Assembly (NCBI GenBank): GCA_019117485.1 | Contig: DWZQ01000028.1 | Location: forward strand, 84,555 to 148,554 | Reading direction: 5' to 3' | Origin: Candidatus Agathobaculum intestinipullorum | Lineage (GTDB): Bacteria; Bacillota; Clostridia; Oscillospirales; Butyricicoccaceae | DNA length: 64,000 nucleotides | Shown here: positions 9,834 through 18,806 of the stretch, in pieces | How positions within the stretch are numbered: position 1 is the stretch's first letter | Layout: each line of letters begins with the position of its first letter | Made by a program: the position numbers and the translations under genes | The notes under the pieces: generated by a model | The model's input: the letters and a program-made list of their open reading frames with translations, nothing else | Database searches by the model: none | What the model was told of the DNA's origin: nothing

Positions 9834-10700
9834 TTACCAGTATTTTTCGACGTGCGCGCGGGTGACCTCCGCCGCCTTTTTGATGTTCTCCTCATTGGAA
9901 AGCTTGTAGTAATCCGGACGGAACACCTCCATCGTGCATACATCGCCTTCGAAACCGATCTTTTTGAGTGTATCAGCGTAGCGCTTGTGATCCAGACAAT
10001 CGCCCGGCTCGCCCGGCCACAGACGCTTCTCGTCGTTGTTGTACGCCGCGCCGCAGGGCATGTTTTCCATGCCGTTGAGGTGCCAGACGAAAATCTTTTT
10101 GCCGTCCGCTTTCTCCAGCGCATCCCAGCCAGATGCCATCGCGTGGAAATGGTACTGGTCAAGCGTAATACCGACGAGCGGATGGTTCACTTCCTGCACG
10201 ATTGCGTACGCATCCTCGAAGCGGTTGATCGACATGGTCGGGCAGCCGCAAAATTCGATGGACAGCTTGATGCCATGCGGCTCGACCTTGTTGACCATTT
10301 CGCGGAGCACTGCCACTGCATCCGTGCGGATGTCGTCCAGCGTCGCCGGAACGGTCAAATCCATCGACGGAACGACGACAATCATCTTGCACTGCAATTT
10401 CAGGCAGTCGGCGATGATTTGGTCGAGCTTGGCCATCACTTCGTCCTTTTCCGCCTGCGTCTGCTTCATATTAAAGAAGATCAGCGCATTATAGGACAGC
10501 ATGCGCAGCTTGTGGGACGGGTCGGCAAACCATGCTGCCAGATCGTCAATCGTGTACTTTCCTGCCGCGATTTCGCGGTCAAGGCATTCGGACTGGATAT
10601 CTATGTAATCAAAACCGTACTTCTCACACAGGTCGAGATCCTCAAGGACGGAATGGTTCTCGCAGAAACGGTTGCAGCCTTCATTAAAACCGATTTTCAT
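9834..10700 (-). CDS. iolI: 2-keto-myo-inositol isomerase-like sugar phosphate isomerase/epimerase (IolI-like)
   Basis: TIM-barrel protein of the xylose isomerase-like superfamily (AP endonuclease 2 family). It resembles Bacillus IolI, which interconverts inososes, along its length: the opening MKIGFNEG, then DLDLCEKYGFDYIDIQ, LDQYHFHAM and a late EVFRPDYYKL. Metal ligands are probably E of IEFCG, D and H of LDQYHFH, and E of MEVFRP. 288 residues from ATG 10700, which has GGGAG nine bases upstream; an ATG two codons earlier is too close. It follows an iolG-like gene by 24 bp and a symporter, forming a small inositol unit without iolB/C/D/E/J. Substrate is inferred. Confidence 0.82.
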   Translation of the reverse strand: MKIGFNEGCNRFCENHSVLEDLDLCEKYGFDYIDIQSECLDREIAAGKYTIDDLAAWFADPSHKLRMLSYNALIFFNMKQTQAEKDEVMAKLDQIIADCLKLQCKMIVVVPSMDLTVPATLDDIRTDAVAVLREMVNKVEPHGIKLSIEFCGCPTMSINRFEDAYAIVQEVNHPLVGITLDQYHFHAMASGWDALEKADGKKIFVWHLNGMENMPCGAAYNNDEKRLWPGEPGDCLDHKRYADTLKKIGFEGDVCTMEVFRPDYYKLSNEENIKKAAEVTRAHVEKYW

Positions 10701-10724
10701 AGTCATTATCTCCCTTCTTAATGC

Positions 10725-11738
10725 TTACTTCTTGTAGAAATCCGGTGTGCCGCCGGTGATGACCTTTTCCGGCTGGCCCGAGGTCTGGCTCTTTACCAGT
10801 GCGTCGGCCGTGATGGATGCGACATAACCGTCCCACGCGGAAGAGCCGCCGGTCTCGCCCTTAACGGCATGGTCGACCCAGTCTTGGATTTCGACGTCGT
10901 ACGAGTCAATGAAGCGCAAAATCCAGTTGTCCTCAATCTTGGTGGACACATTGTTCGCGTAGCGCACGGTCGGGAAGGACGGGCACGGCAGATTGATCAC
11001 GCCGTTCTCACACACGACCTCGCAATTGATATCGTAGCCAAATCCGCAATTGACGTTGACTTCGAGCACGGTCACGATGCCGCCCTTGGTTTTCATAATC
11101 ATGACCTGAGGGTCTTTCAGCCCCTCATGCGCCTTGGACGAGGTCTTGGGCATAATGCACTGCACTTCGTCCCACTCGTCGCCGATCAGCCAGGGCAATA
11201 CATCAATCTCATGGATGGCGGTGTCAGTGACCGCCATTGCGGTGGTGTAGTCCGGTGCGACACCATCTGCGCGGTGCGTGCACTTGAGCACCATCGGTGC
11301 ACCGAACTTGCCTGAGTCGATCAGTTCCTTGACCTGCTTGTAGCCGCGGTCGTAGCGGCGCATAAACCCGACCTGTACCAGATGCTTGCCCGATGCCATC
11401 TCGGCATCTACGACCGCCTTGCAGTCCGCCGCCGTGTTTGCGAGCGGTTTTTCGCTGAACACCGGCTTACCAGCCTGAATGGCAGCGATAACCGGCTCCT
11501 TGTGGAACGCGCCCGGCGTGGTGACGACAACGGCGTTGACATCCGGGTCGTTGATCGCAGCATGGAAATCGGTATAGACCTTGACAGCACCGCCCGCAAT
11601 CTCGGCGCCCTTTTTGGCGCCTTCTTCAAATACGTCGCATACCGCCACGACCTTCGCGCCACGGATGCGGTTCTGGATGCGTTCAATGTGCTCGCGGCCA
11701 ATCATGCCGCAGCCGATAACAGCAATGTTCAGTTCCAT
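10725..11738 (-). CDS. iolG: Gfo/Idh/MocA oxidoreductase, probable inositol 2-dehydrogenase
   Basis: NAD-dependent dehydrogenase oxidising an inositol or related cyclitol. 337 residues: Rossmann motif GCGMIGREH at 9-17 and the family's dinucleotide/catalytic motif EKPLANT near 96-102, with D and H of TDTAIHEIDVLPWL as the active-site pair. The overall match is to myo-inositol/scyllo-inositol dehydrogenases. ATG has AGGAGG eight bases upstream. It lies between the symporter and the iolI-like gene, which supports a cyclitol substrate. Exact isomer cannot be read from the sequence. Confidence 0.86.
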   Translation of the reverse strand: MELNIAVIGCGMIGREHIERIQNRIRGAKVVAVCDVFEEGAKKGAEIAGGAVKVYTDFHAAINDPDVNAVVVTTPGAFHKEPVIAAIQAGKPVFSEKPLANTAADCKAVVDAEMASGKHLVQVGFMRRYDRGYKQVKELIDSGKFGAPMVLKCTHRADGVAPDYTTAMAVTDTAIHEIDVLPWLIGDEWDEVQCIMPKTSSKAHEGLKDPQVMIMKTKGGIVTVLEVNVNCGFGYDINCEVVCENGVINLPCPSFPTVRYANNVSTKIEDNWILRFIDSYDVEIQDWVDHAVKGETGGSSAWDGYVASITADALVKSQTSGQPEKVITGGTPDFYKK

Positions 11739-11841
11739 GAGAAATTCCTCCTGTAAAATATTAGCTTTACTTTATGTAGATATTGAATTCACGCACGCTG
11801 CACGCAGCGACGATAATTCCAAAATGGGATATGTTGTCTCA

Positions 11842-13503
11842 TCAGGCCGCCAGACCGAGCGGAGAAAACAGCACATACACGCCGATCGCGACCAGCAGAC
11901 CGATGACCGATACAATATGCCGGTACTTCCACGGGGTCATATCGACCGCGCCAATGTCCTGCACCTCGTACACCTCGCCCGGACGGTACTTGTTTAGCCA
12001 CCACATGATTCCCAACTCGATCGGGAACAGGACAGCCATTGCGTACAGATAGTGGATCGGGTTATCGCTGCCCGGATAGCAGGGCTTGAGCAGCAGGAAT
12101 GCGCCGTAGCACACCACGTGGAATATCGTAATCACCTTTGGCATGCACTTCGGGCTACGCTTGAATAGAAAGATGCCCAGAATGGTGCACAGCACAGGGA
12201 GCGAGACAAACTGGCTCATCGAGTTCAGGAATGTGGTGATGCCGCCTGCGTTCATGATAAACGGGGAGATAATGATCGCAACACAGCCTGCAATCGTGCC
12301 ATAAATCTTGCCGATGCGCACGCACTGCACGTCGGATGCCTGCGGGTTGATCGATGAGCGGTACAGATCAAGGGTGAACATGGTTGATGCAGAGTTGAGT
12401 ACCGAGTTAAAGGAAGACAGGATCGCGCCAAACATGACGGCCGCAAAGAATCCCATCACCGGGGCGGGCACGATCTCGGCAATCAACGCGGGATAGGCAA
12501 AGTCGATGGCCTTGTCGCCAACCGCAGCCAGCTGCTCTTGAATGGAAGGCAGGTAAAACGCGATGATACCGGGGATAACCAGATACAGCGGACCAATGCA
12601 CTTGAGGAAACCGCAGAAGATCGCACCCTTCTGGCCTTCCTTCAGGCTCTTGGCAGCCAGCGCGCGCTGGACAAAGGACTGGTTTGTACACCACCAATAT
12701 AGGTTATTGAAGAACATACCGGTGATAATCAGCACCCATGGCACCTCGGGTTCCGGCGCGTTCCACGCGTTGATTGCGTTGAGCTTGGACGGGTTGGCTT
12801 CGATGATGTAGCGGACGCCGTCGAGAATGCCGTCACCGCCGGTCGCAGTGGACAGCGCCGCAAAGCCGAGGAATGGGATCATCAAGCCACCGATCAGCAG
12901 GCCAATGCCATTGATCGTGTCCGACACCGCAACCGCCTTCAGGCCGCCGAAAATCGCATAGCAGCCGCCAATGATGCCGATAATCACGCAAATGATGGCA
13001 ACCGCCACGAACTTGCTCGTGCCCAGCATGCCGGAGATGTTGAAGATCTGCTCAAACACGACCGCACCCGAGTACAGGATGACCGGCAGGTTGAGGATGG
13101 AGTACATAACCACAATAATCAACGAAAACATGGTTTTGGTACCGCGACCATAGCGTTGCTCCATCAGGGACGGAATGGTCATCGCGCCCATCTTGAGGTA
13201 GCGCGGCAGGAAGTAGTACGCGAGCACGAGCAATGTGAACATGGAACCGACTTCCCATGCGATCGGGCCCATATTCGTCAGGAAACTCTGACCGTTCAGA
13301 CCAACCAACTGTTCGGCCGACAGGTTGGTCAGCAGCAGCGAACCAGCAATGACCACACCCGGCAGACCACGCCCCGCGAGGAAATATCCCTCGGCGGTAT
13401 CGAGTTTGTCGTCGCGCGTTTTCCATGCGGAAATGACCGCCACCAATGCGGTGAACAGCAGGAAAGAAATTGCCGTCCAACCCAGCGAATGAAAGAATGT
13501 CAT
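11842..13503 (-). CDS. sodium:solute symporter (SSS family), probable inositol/sugar uptake
   Basis: Inner-membrane secondary transporter, 553 residues with about 14 hydrophobic helices. The SSS family pattern is clear: an N-terminal helix, then the stretch KLDTAEGYFLAGRGLPG, the conserved GLNGQSF region and helices containing KAVAVSDTINGIG. It resembles sodium/glucose and sodium/inositol symporters. First gene of the leftward unit symporter-iolG-iolI, with a promoter at 13658-13686 and a long leader containing a palindrome at 13537-13560. The downstream genes suggest inositol as cargo; that is inference. Confidence 0.88.
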   Translation of the reverse strand: MTFFHSLGWTAISFLLFTALVAVISAWKTRDDKLDTAEGYFLAGRGLPGVVIAGSLLLTNLSAEQLVGLNGQSFLTNMGPIAWEVGSMFTLLVLAYYFLPRYLKMGAMTIPSLMEQRYGRGTKTMFSLIIVVMYSILNLPVILYSGAVVFEQIFNISGMLGTSKFVAVAIICVIIGIIGGCYAIFGGLKAVAVSDTINGIGLLIGGLMIPFLGFAALSTATGGDGILDGVRYIIEANPSKLNAINAWNAPEPEVPWVLIITGMFFNNLYWWCTNQSFVQRALAAKSLKEGQKGAIFCGFLKCIGPLYLVIPGIIAFYLPSIQEQLAAVGDKAIDFAYPALIAEIVPAPVMGFFAAVMFGAILSSFNSVLNSASTMFTLDLYRSSINPQASDVQCVRIGKIYGTIAGCVAIIISPFIMNAGGITTFLNSMSQFVSLPVLCTILGIFLFKRSPKCMPKVITIFHVVCYGAFLLLKPCYPGSDNPIHYLYAMAVLFPIELGIMWWLNKYRPGEVYEVQDIGAVDMTPWKYRHIVSVIGLLVAIGVYVLFSPLGLAA

Positions 13504-13944
13504 GAAATCCCTCTTTTCTCATCTTTGCAGTTATAGTGTTGCGTTCACGAGAACGCAACAGGCGAAAAGAAATCCCGCCAAGCACAGTGCATGCGGATAC
13601 GAGGAAACCTTTTTCTGTACAGAGATCGTTTTGTGGCAGGTTCTCTTTGTTGTTTCAAGAATATCACTGTTTTTCCATGCTTTCAAGAGCAAAAACGGGC
13701 ATAATTGCATTTTCGTTGGATACGGACAAAAACACTGGCAACGGTTCGTGAAAGTAACGGAAGAAATCAGTTTTTTGCGTGCATTTGCGTGCATTTCCTT
13801 GTCCAATTTGCCTAACCAATCAGACCAGACATTGTATATCCTGCTTTTCATGCAAAAAACCACAGAAATTTCCCTCAAACCGGCGCTTGCTTTGTGCGTG
13901 CATTGTGATATAATTAACACAAAAACCACAGGAGGAAAACCCTT
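13504..13944. promoter_or_regulatory. divergent control region between symporter and LacI-family gene
   Basis: No gene seen in these 441 bp. Leftward promoter: -35 TTGAAA (13681-13686) and -10 TATTCT (13658-13663), spacer 17. Rightward promoter: TTGCTT (13887-13892) and TATAAT (13909-13914), spacer 16. The decamer TGCGTGCATT occurs three times, twice in tandem (13776-13785, 13786-13795) and once inside the rightward promoter spacer (13895-13904), a likely binding site for the regulator itself. Also a perfect 10-bp palindrome TCTGTACAGA at 13614-13623. Confidence 0.65.
13537..13560. promoter_or_regulatory. palindrome in the leader of the inositol operon, candidate LacI-type operator
   Basis: Ten-base arms TGTTGCGTTC and GAACGCAACA around ACGA, centred on a CG step as in LacI-family operators. 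It lies in the 5' leader, about 34 bp before the symporter ATG and about 100 bp after the predicted start of transcription, so a roadblock operator or an RNA hairpin are both possible. Confidence 0.5.
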
Positions 13945-15018
13945 ATGGCAGTGACCGCACAACAGATCGCAGAGCTGACCGGCGTATCGCGAGGAACGGT
14001 TGACCGCGCGCTGCACAACCGCGGCCGCGTCAACCCCGATGTGGCCGCTCGCATCCGGCAGGTCGCAGCCGAACTGGGCTACCGCCCCAACCAGATTGGG
14101 CAAGCGCTGGTCAAAACGCCGCGCGACTTCCGCATCGGCGTGATTTTACAATCTGCCGAAACACCTACTATGCAGATCGTATCTGCCGGCGTGCATCGTG
14201 CGGCCGACGAACTACGCGCCTCTGGCGTCGAACTGCTGCTGCGCGAGATCCGCAGGCTGGACACCGAACTGGTGCTCGAGGCAATCGAAGAACTGGTCGG
14301 TCAGGGTATCCAAGGGCTGGCCATCGCGCCCAGTGCCGAAACCGAAATCCGGCATTGCATCGACGACCTATATGAGCAGAACATCCCGGTCGTCACACTC
14401 AATTCGGATGTGCCGGGCAGCAAACGGCTATGTTTCATCGGCATGGACAGCTACCGTGGCGGACAGACAGCGGCCGGACTGATGTGCCAACTACTGCCAG
14501 ACGGCGGCAAGGTGCTGCCATTGGCCGGACACCTCAACAACACCGCGCACAACAACCGACTGAACGGTTTTTTGGACACACTGCGGCAGGAAACCGCCTA
14601 CCACATCACCCTACTGCCGTTCCAGCCCTGTTTCGACCGGGACGACTATGCCTATGAAATCACGCAGCATACGATACAGGCCGAGCCTGACCTCGCAGGT
14701 ATCTATGTCGCTTCCAACGGACAGCAAGGCGTGTGTCAGGCGCTGGACGAGCTTGGTCTCAAGCGACGGATCAAAGTGATTGCGTTTGACCTGAATGCAC
14801 CCAATTTGGCATTACTGCAAGCGGACAGCCTCAGCTTTGTGCTCGATCAGGAGGCATTCGAGCAAGGCTACCGTTCGCCGTATCTTCTCTACGAATATCT
14901 GATGCACAAGAAAAAGCCTGCGCACCCTCTGATTTATACGGATATCGCCATCCGCACCAAATACAACAGCACATTGGCCGTATCCGCAGATGCCGACGGG
15001 CACATGCAGCAAACATAA
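13945..15018 (+). CDS. LacI-family transcriptional regulator
   Basis: DNA-binding repressor with a periplasmic-binding-protein-like effector domain. The HTH is at the extreme N-terminus (AQQIAELTGVSRGTVDRAL, about residues 5-23), followed by a hinge helix and a type I PBP fold to residue 357. The ATG has AGGAGG upstream. It is divergent from the symporter-iolG-iolI operon, so an inositol-responsive repressor is the natural guess. The effector domain resembles the sugar/inositol-binding group, but the ligand cannot be read. A terminator follows at 15023-15054. Confidence 0.9.
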   Translation: MAVTAQQIAELTGVSRGTVDRALHNRGRVNPDVAARIRQVAAELGYRPNQIGQALVKTPRDFRIGVILQSAETPTMQIVSAGVHRAADELRASGVELLLREIRRLDTELVLEAIEELVGQGIQGLAIAPSAETEIRHCIDDLYEQNIPVVTLNSDVPGSKRLCFIGMDSYRGGQTAAGLMCQLLPDGGKVLPLAGHLNNTAHNNRLNGFLDTLRQETAYHITLLPFQPCFDRDDYAYEITQHTIQAEPDLAGIYVASNGQQGVCQALDELGLKRRIKVIAFDLNAPNLALLQADSLSFVLDQEAFEQGYRSPYLLYEYLMHKKKPAHPLIYTDIAIRTKYNSTLAVSADADGHMQQT

Positions 15019-15022
15019 ATAG

Positions 15023-15054
15023 AAAAAGAGCAGCGGTTTTCCGCTGCTCTTTTT
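15023..15054. terminator. bidirectional terminator
   Basis: 14-bp stem AAAAAGAGCAGCGG / complement with loop TTTT and T-runs on both strands; serves the LacI-family gene and the convergent cyclophilin gene. Confidence 0.9.
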
Positions 15055-15067
15055 GCGTGTGGCTTAC

Positions 15068-15724
15068 TTAATCAACGATGACGATGCTCTCGATCACCGG
15101 CTGGTTTTCCGGCAACACCGTGCCGTTGCCATCCTCGACCGGGGTATTTTCGCAAATCTCGTCTACGATGTCCATCCCTTCCGTCACATATCCGAAGCAG
15201 GCATACTGCCCATCCAGATAAGTGCTGTCCTGATGGACGATGAAAAACTGCGAGGAGGCGCTATCCATATCCTGCGCACGCGCCATCGAAATTGCGCCGC
15301 GTATGTGTGACAAATCGTTTTCCACGCCGTTCTCCGCAAACTCGCCCTTGATATTCTGGTTCGACCCGCCCGTGCCGTCGCCGTTTGGATCACCGCCCTG
15401 CATCATAAAACCGCTGATGATACGGTGAAAGGTCAGCCCATCGTAAAAGCCGCTCTCTGCCAAGTCCATGAAATTCTGTACAGTGATCGGTGCTGTATCA
15501 CCATCCAGTTCCACCGTAATCGTACCCATATCCTTGATGGTGATTTCCGCATGATGCGTACCGATACCCTCGGTCGCAGCCTGCGCCGTATCCGATTGCC
15601 CCGTCTGGTTCTCGGCGGCAATATCATCCGCGTTTGTAGTGTCCTGCGTCGTGTCCTTGCCGCCACAGCCGCCCAGCAACAGCGCGGCAAGCAGGCAAAA
15701 GCTTAGTACGATGCGTTTTCTCAT
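15068..15724 (-). CDS. peptidyl-prolyl cis-trans isomerase lipoprotein (cyclophilin type)
   Basis: Exported folding catalyst. Residues 1-20 form a lipoprotein signal (MRKRIVLSFCLLAALLLGGC, Cys20 the lipid site), followed by a low-complexity Asp/Thr linker and a cyclophilin domain from about 58. The cyclophilin signature FHRIISGFMMQGGD and the later QFFIVHQDS are intact. 218 residues. It lies five bases after the end of treR on the same strand, so it is probably co-transcribed with it despite having no evident link to trehalose. Confidence 0.93.
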   Translation of the reverse strand: MRKRIVLSFCLLAALLLGGCGGKDTTQDTTNADDIAAENQTGQSDTAQAATEGIGTHHAEITIKDMGTITVELDGDTAPITVQNFMDLAESGFYDGLTFHRIISGFMMQGGDPNGDGTGGSNQNIKGEFAENGVENDLSHIRGAISMARAQDMDSASSQFFIVHQDSTYLDGQYACFGYVTEGMDIVDEICENTPVEDGNGTVLPENQPVIESIVIVD

Positions 15725-15729
15725 GTGTT

Positions 15730-16500
15730 TTACTCCTTTCCGTGAGTCGTTCCACCCTGTTCGACACGCAGCTGCGCCGCCGGACGGCGCACCGCATTGT
15801 CCTGAAAGCGGAAGAAGTTGGGTTGGTGACGCGACTGCGTGTATTCAAACATTACGCCGTCGCTGTTATACGTCTGGCTACTGACGACCGCAAGACAGTT
15901 GCAATCGCCCATATCCAGATATTGCAGATCGAGCAGCGTGGCCTTTTCGACCGTTACCACCCGCTTGCTGTTGATGATAGAAAGGTGCAGATCATTTTCC
16001 AGATAGCGGTAAATCGACCGCGCGGCGATCTCGCGCGTCAAGCCGCGCGCCACATCCTGCCGAAAATAACTGTGGTTGATAATAAGCGGCCGGTCATTGA
16101 GATAGTGCAGGCGCTGGATATAATAGAGTGGCGTTCCCTCGGCAAAGCCGGTTTTGGCCGCCAACGCAGTGTTGGCCGTCAACTCGGAAAAAAGCAAGAT
16201 TTCACTTGTGCCGCGCCAGTGGTTGCGCGCAGCAGATTCGGCAAACGACTCGATCGTGCCGAGCGTAAATGTCGCCTGCTGGGCCGGCTCAAAGATGTTG
16301 CGCACGCCCTTCCCCTGCATGGTCTGCACATAACCCACACGCACCAACTCGCCAACCGCGCGGCGCAATGTGTTGCGCGAGCAGCCCAACTCGGCAATCA
16401 GGGTGTGCTCGGAGGGCAGCAACGCTTGCGGGGCATACTGCCCGGACTCGATCTTCTCTTTGAGGATTTGAAAAAGATGTTCGTATTTTGCCTTGGGCAT
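15730..16500 (-). CDS. treR: GntR/HutC-family repressor of the trehalose genes
   Basis: 256 residues: winged HTH about 5-72 (LPSEHTLIAELGCSRNTLRR) and a UTRA effector domain that in TreR binds trehalose 6-phosphate. It is divergent from the trehalose PTS and phosphotrehalase genes, and both promoters carry TTGTT-N2-AACAA palindromes of the TreR type. The ATG follows GGGGAGAGG by four bases. TreR identity rests on context plus family; the sequence alone only says GntR/UTRA. Confidence 0.88.
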   Translation of the reverse strand: MPKAKYEHLFQILKEKIESGQYAPQALLPSEHTLIAELGCSRNTLRRAVGELVRVGYVQTMQGKGVRNIFEPAQQATFTLGTIESFAESAARNHWRGTSEILLFSELTANTALAAKTGFAEGTPLYYIQRLHYLNDRPLIINHSYFRQDVARGLTREIAARSIYRYLENDLHLSIINSKRVVTVEKATLLDLQYLDMGDCNCLAVVSSQTYNSDGVMFEYTQSRHQPNFFRFQDNAVRRPAAQLRVEQGGTTHGKE

Positions 16501-16564
16501 AGCGCCTCTCCCCTAAGACGGATGTTTCCCGCCATGCCACCGGACGGCAACATGGTTTTCTGCT

Positions 16565-16617
16565 ATTATACCATGTATGAACAAGTTCGTCCAGCGCAAA
16601 ACAACTTGTTCAAACAA
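16565..16617 (-). promoter_or_regulatory. treR promoter with TreR-type operator
   Basis: -10 TATAAT (16565-16570) with a weak -35 TGGACG (16588-16593). Operator palindrome TTGTTCAAACAA at 16606-16617; a 9-bp inverted pair GAACAAGTT (16579-16587) and AACTTGTTC (16603-16611) surrounds the -35 region, so TreR could autoregulate. Confidence 0.6.
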
Positions 16618-16731
16618 TTCTAGTAGTTTGTTTAATCCAGCATACACTGACGCAGCATTTCGACCAAATCCACGGTGTTCAATCCGGCATAACCCATAAA
16701 AATATCCTAATTTTTTTGTGAAAGAATAGTC

Positions 16732-16787
16732 TTGCAAAAGCGCTTGCAAAGCGGTATTCTATCCACAGCAAAACTTGTTTGAACAAG
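16732..16787 (+). promoter_or_regulatory. trehalose operon promoter, cre-like site and TreR-type operator
   Basis: -35 TTGCAA (16732-16737), 17-bp spacer, -10 TATTCT (16755-16760). The promoter overlaps a near-palindrome TTGCAAAAGCGCTTGCAA resembling a CcpA cre site. Just downstream, CTTGTTTGAACAAG (16774-16787) is the exact reverse complement of the core of the treR operator. Confidence 0.65.
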
Positions 16788-16828
16788 AAGCAAAAGGGAA
16801 AGCAACACAGAAAACAGGAGGGTGTCAC

Positions 16829-18784
16829 ATGGCAAAATACCAGCAGGACGTCCAGACGCTGCTCGAAAAGATCGGCGGCAAGGGCAATATTCAAGCGGTA
16901 TCGCACTGCATGACGCGCATGCGTTTTGTTCTGGTCGATCCGAAAAAGGCGGACGAAAAGGCGATCGAACAAATCCCGAGCGTCAAGGGTACATTCACAC
17001 AGGCCGGACAGTACCAGGTCATCATTGGTAACGACGTGGCCAATTTCTATCAGGAATTCACCAAGTTCGCGGGTATTGAAGGCGTGAGCAAGGACGCGGT
17101 CAAAAGCGCGGCCAAGACCAACCAGAACCCGCTGCAACGCATCATGGGCGCGTTGGGCGAAATTTTCGCCCCGATCATCCCGGCACTCATCTGCGGCGGT
17201 CTTGTACTGGGCTTCCGCAATATCATCGGTGAGGTCAACCTGTTAAACGGCGGCACGCAGTCACTGACCGACGTGTCCCAGTTCTGGGCCGGTCTGTACA
17301 GCTTCCTTTGGCTGATCGGCGAGGCGATCTTCCACTTCCTGCCGGTCGGCATCACCTGGTCGATCACCAAGAAGATGGGCACAACCCAGATCCTTGGCAT
17401 CGTGCTCGGCTTGACGCTGATCTCCCCGCAGCTGCTCAACGGTTTCTCGGTTGCAACAACTGCGGCTGCCGATATTCCGGTTTGGGACTTCGGCTTTGCG
17501 CAGGTGCAGATGATCGGCTATCAGGGTCAGGTCGTCGCTGCAATCCTCGCAGGCTTTGTGCTGGTCTACTTAGAAAAGTTCTTCAAAAAAATCTGCCCTG
17601 AAGTCATCAGCATGGTCGTCGTGCCGTTCTGCGCACTGGTTCCGGCTGTTTTGATCGCGCACACAATCGTCGGCCCGATCGGCTGGAAGATCGGCGACTT
17701 TATCGCGAATATTGTCAACATGGGTCTGGCAAGCAACTTCAAGCTGGTGTTTGCGGCGCTGTTCGGCCTGCTCTACGCACCGGTTGTTATGACCGGTCTG
17801 CACCACATGACCAACGCGATCGACTCGCAGCTGGTCAACACCTATGGCGGCACCAACCTCTGGCCAATGATCGCGCTGTCCAATATCGCGCAAGGCTCTG
17901 CCGTACTCGCCATGTCCTTCCTGCAAAAGCGCAATGAGCGTGCACAGCAGGTCAATATCCCGGCGTGCATCTCCTGCTATCTGGGCGTTACCGAACCCGC
18001 CCTGTTCGGCGTCAACCTCAAGTATGGCTTCCCGCTGGTTTGCGGCATGATCGGTTCGGCCTGCGGCGCGGTCATCTCGATTGGCACGGGCGTCACCGCA
18101 ATCAGCATCGGTGTCGGCGGTCTGCCCGGCACCCTGTCCATCTATCCGGAATACTGGATCAACTTCCTGCTCGCCATGGCAGCTGCGATCGTCGTGCCGT
18201 TTGTGCTGACCTTTATCGTCGGCAGCCGTAAGCTGGTGCCCGAAGAGCGCGTCATGGAGTCGGTCACTGTGACCCCGGCAGCAGACACTTCTGCCCCAGC
18301 AGCCGTTGAAACCACCGCTGCCACCGCATCTGTTACCCTGAAAGCTGTCTGTGACGGCCGCACGCTGCCGCTGGCCCAAGTGCCGGATAACGTATTCTCG
18401 CAGGGCATCATGGGCGAAGGCATGGCCTTTGAGCCGTCCGGCGACACGATCTACGCACCGGCAGACGCTAAGGTATCTGTCGTGATGGAAGACAGCCGCC
18501 ATGCCTGCGGCCTCGCGCTGGCCGACGGCACCGAGCTGCTCATCCACATCGGCATCGACACAGTCGATATGAAGGGTGACGGCTTTACCTTGTTTGTCCA
18601 CGAAGGCGACATGGTCCGGGCAGGCGACAAACTGATCACCTTCTCCCCCGGAAAGATTGCAGCGGCAGGCCACCCCAAGACCACGGTATTTATCGTCACC
18701 GAACCGGCCGGCCACACCGATATGAAATTCTTCACCGACATCGACGTCACACACGGCGAAACGGCTGTTGCCGAACTGTCCTAA
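16829..18784 (+). CDS. treP: PTS trehalose transporter, EIIBCA fusion
   Basis: Imports trehalose and phosphorylates it to trehalose 6-phosphate. 651 residues: EIIB with phospho-cysteine C27 (SHCMTRMRF), an EIIC membrane domain about 105-470 with GITWSITKKMG and LYAPVVMTGLHH, an Ala/Thr-rich linker, and a C-terminal EIIA(Glc) domain with active His573 in LLIHIGIDTV. Having its own EIIA means only PtsI and HPr are needed; ptsI lies at 31.6 kb. The start is ATG 16829 with AGGAGG seven bases upstream; an ATG 18 codons earlier lies in the operator region. treC follows by 22 bp. Confidence 0.94.
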   Translation: MAKYQQDVQTLLEKIGGKGNIQAVSHCMTRMRFVLVDPKKADEKAIEQIPSVKGTFTQAGQYQVIIGNDVANFYQEFTKFAGIEGVSKDAVKSAAKTNQNPLQRIMGALGEIFAPIIPALICGGLVLGFRNIIGEVNLLNGGTQSLTDVSQFWAGLYSFLWLIGEAIFHFLPVGITWSITKKMGTTQILGIVLGLTLISPQLLNGFSVATTAAADIPVWDFGFAQVQMIGYQGQVVAAILAGFVLVYLEKFFKKICPEVISMVVVPFCALVPAVLIAHTIVGPIGWKIGDFIANIVNMGLASNFKLVFAALFGLLYAPVVMTGLHHMTNAIDSQLVNTYGGTNLWPMIALSNIAQGSAVLAMSFLQKRNERAQQVNIPACISCYLGVTEPALFGVNLKYGFPLVCGMIGSACGAVISIGTGVTAISIGVGGLPGTLSIYPEYWINFLLAMAAAIVVPFVLTFIVGSRKLVPEERVMESVTVTPAADTSAPAAVETTAATASVTLKAVCDGRTLPLAQVPDNVFSQGIMGEGMAFEPSGDTIYAPADAKVSVVMEDSRHACGLALADGTELLIHIGIDTVDMKGDGFTLFVHEGDMVRAGDKLITFSPGKIAAAGHPKTTVFIVTEPAGHTDMKFFTDIDVTHGETAVAELS

Positions 18785-18806
18785 CGCGAAAGGAGCGTCC
18801 CCCCTT

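Noticed and set aside
13531..14103. 190-codon minus-strand frame over the LacI/symporter gap
   Set aside because: It crosses both promoters and the start of the LacI-family gene and has no protein-like content.
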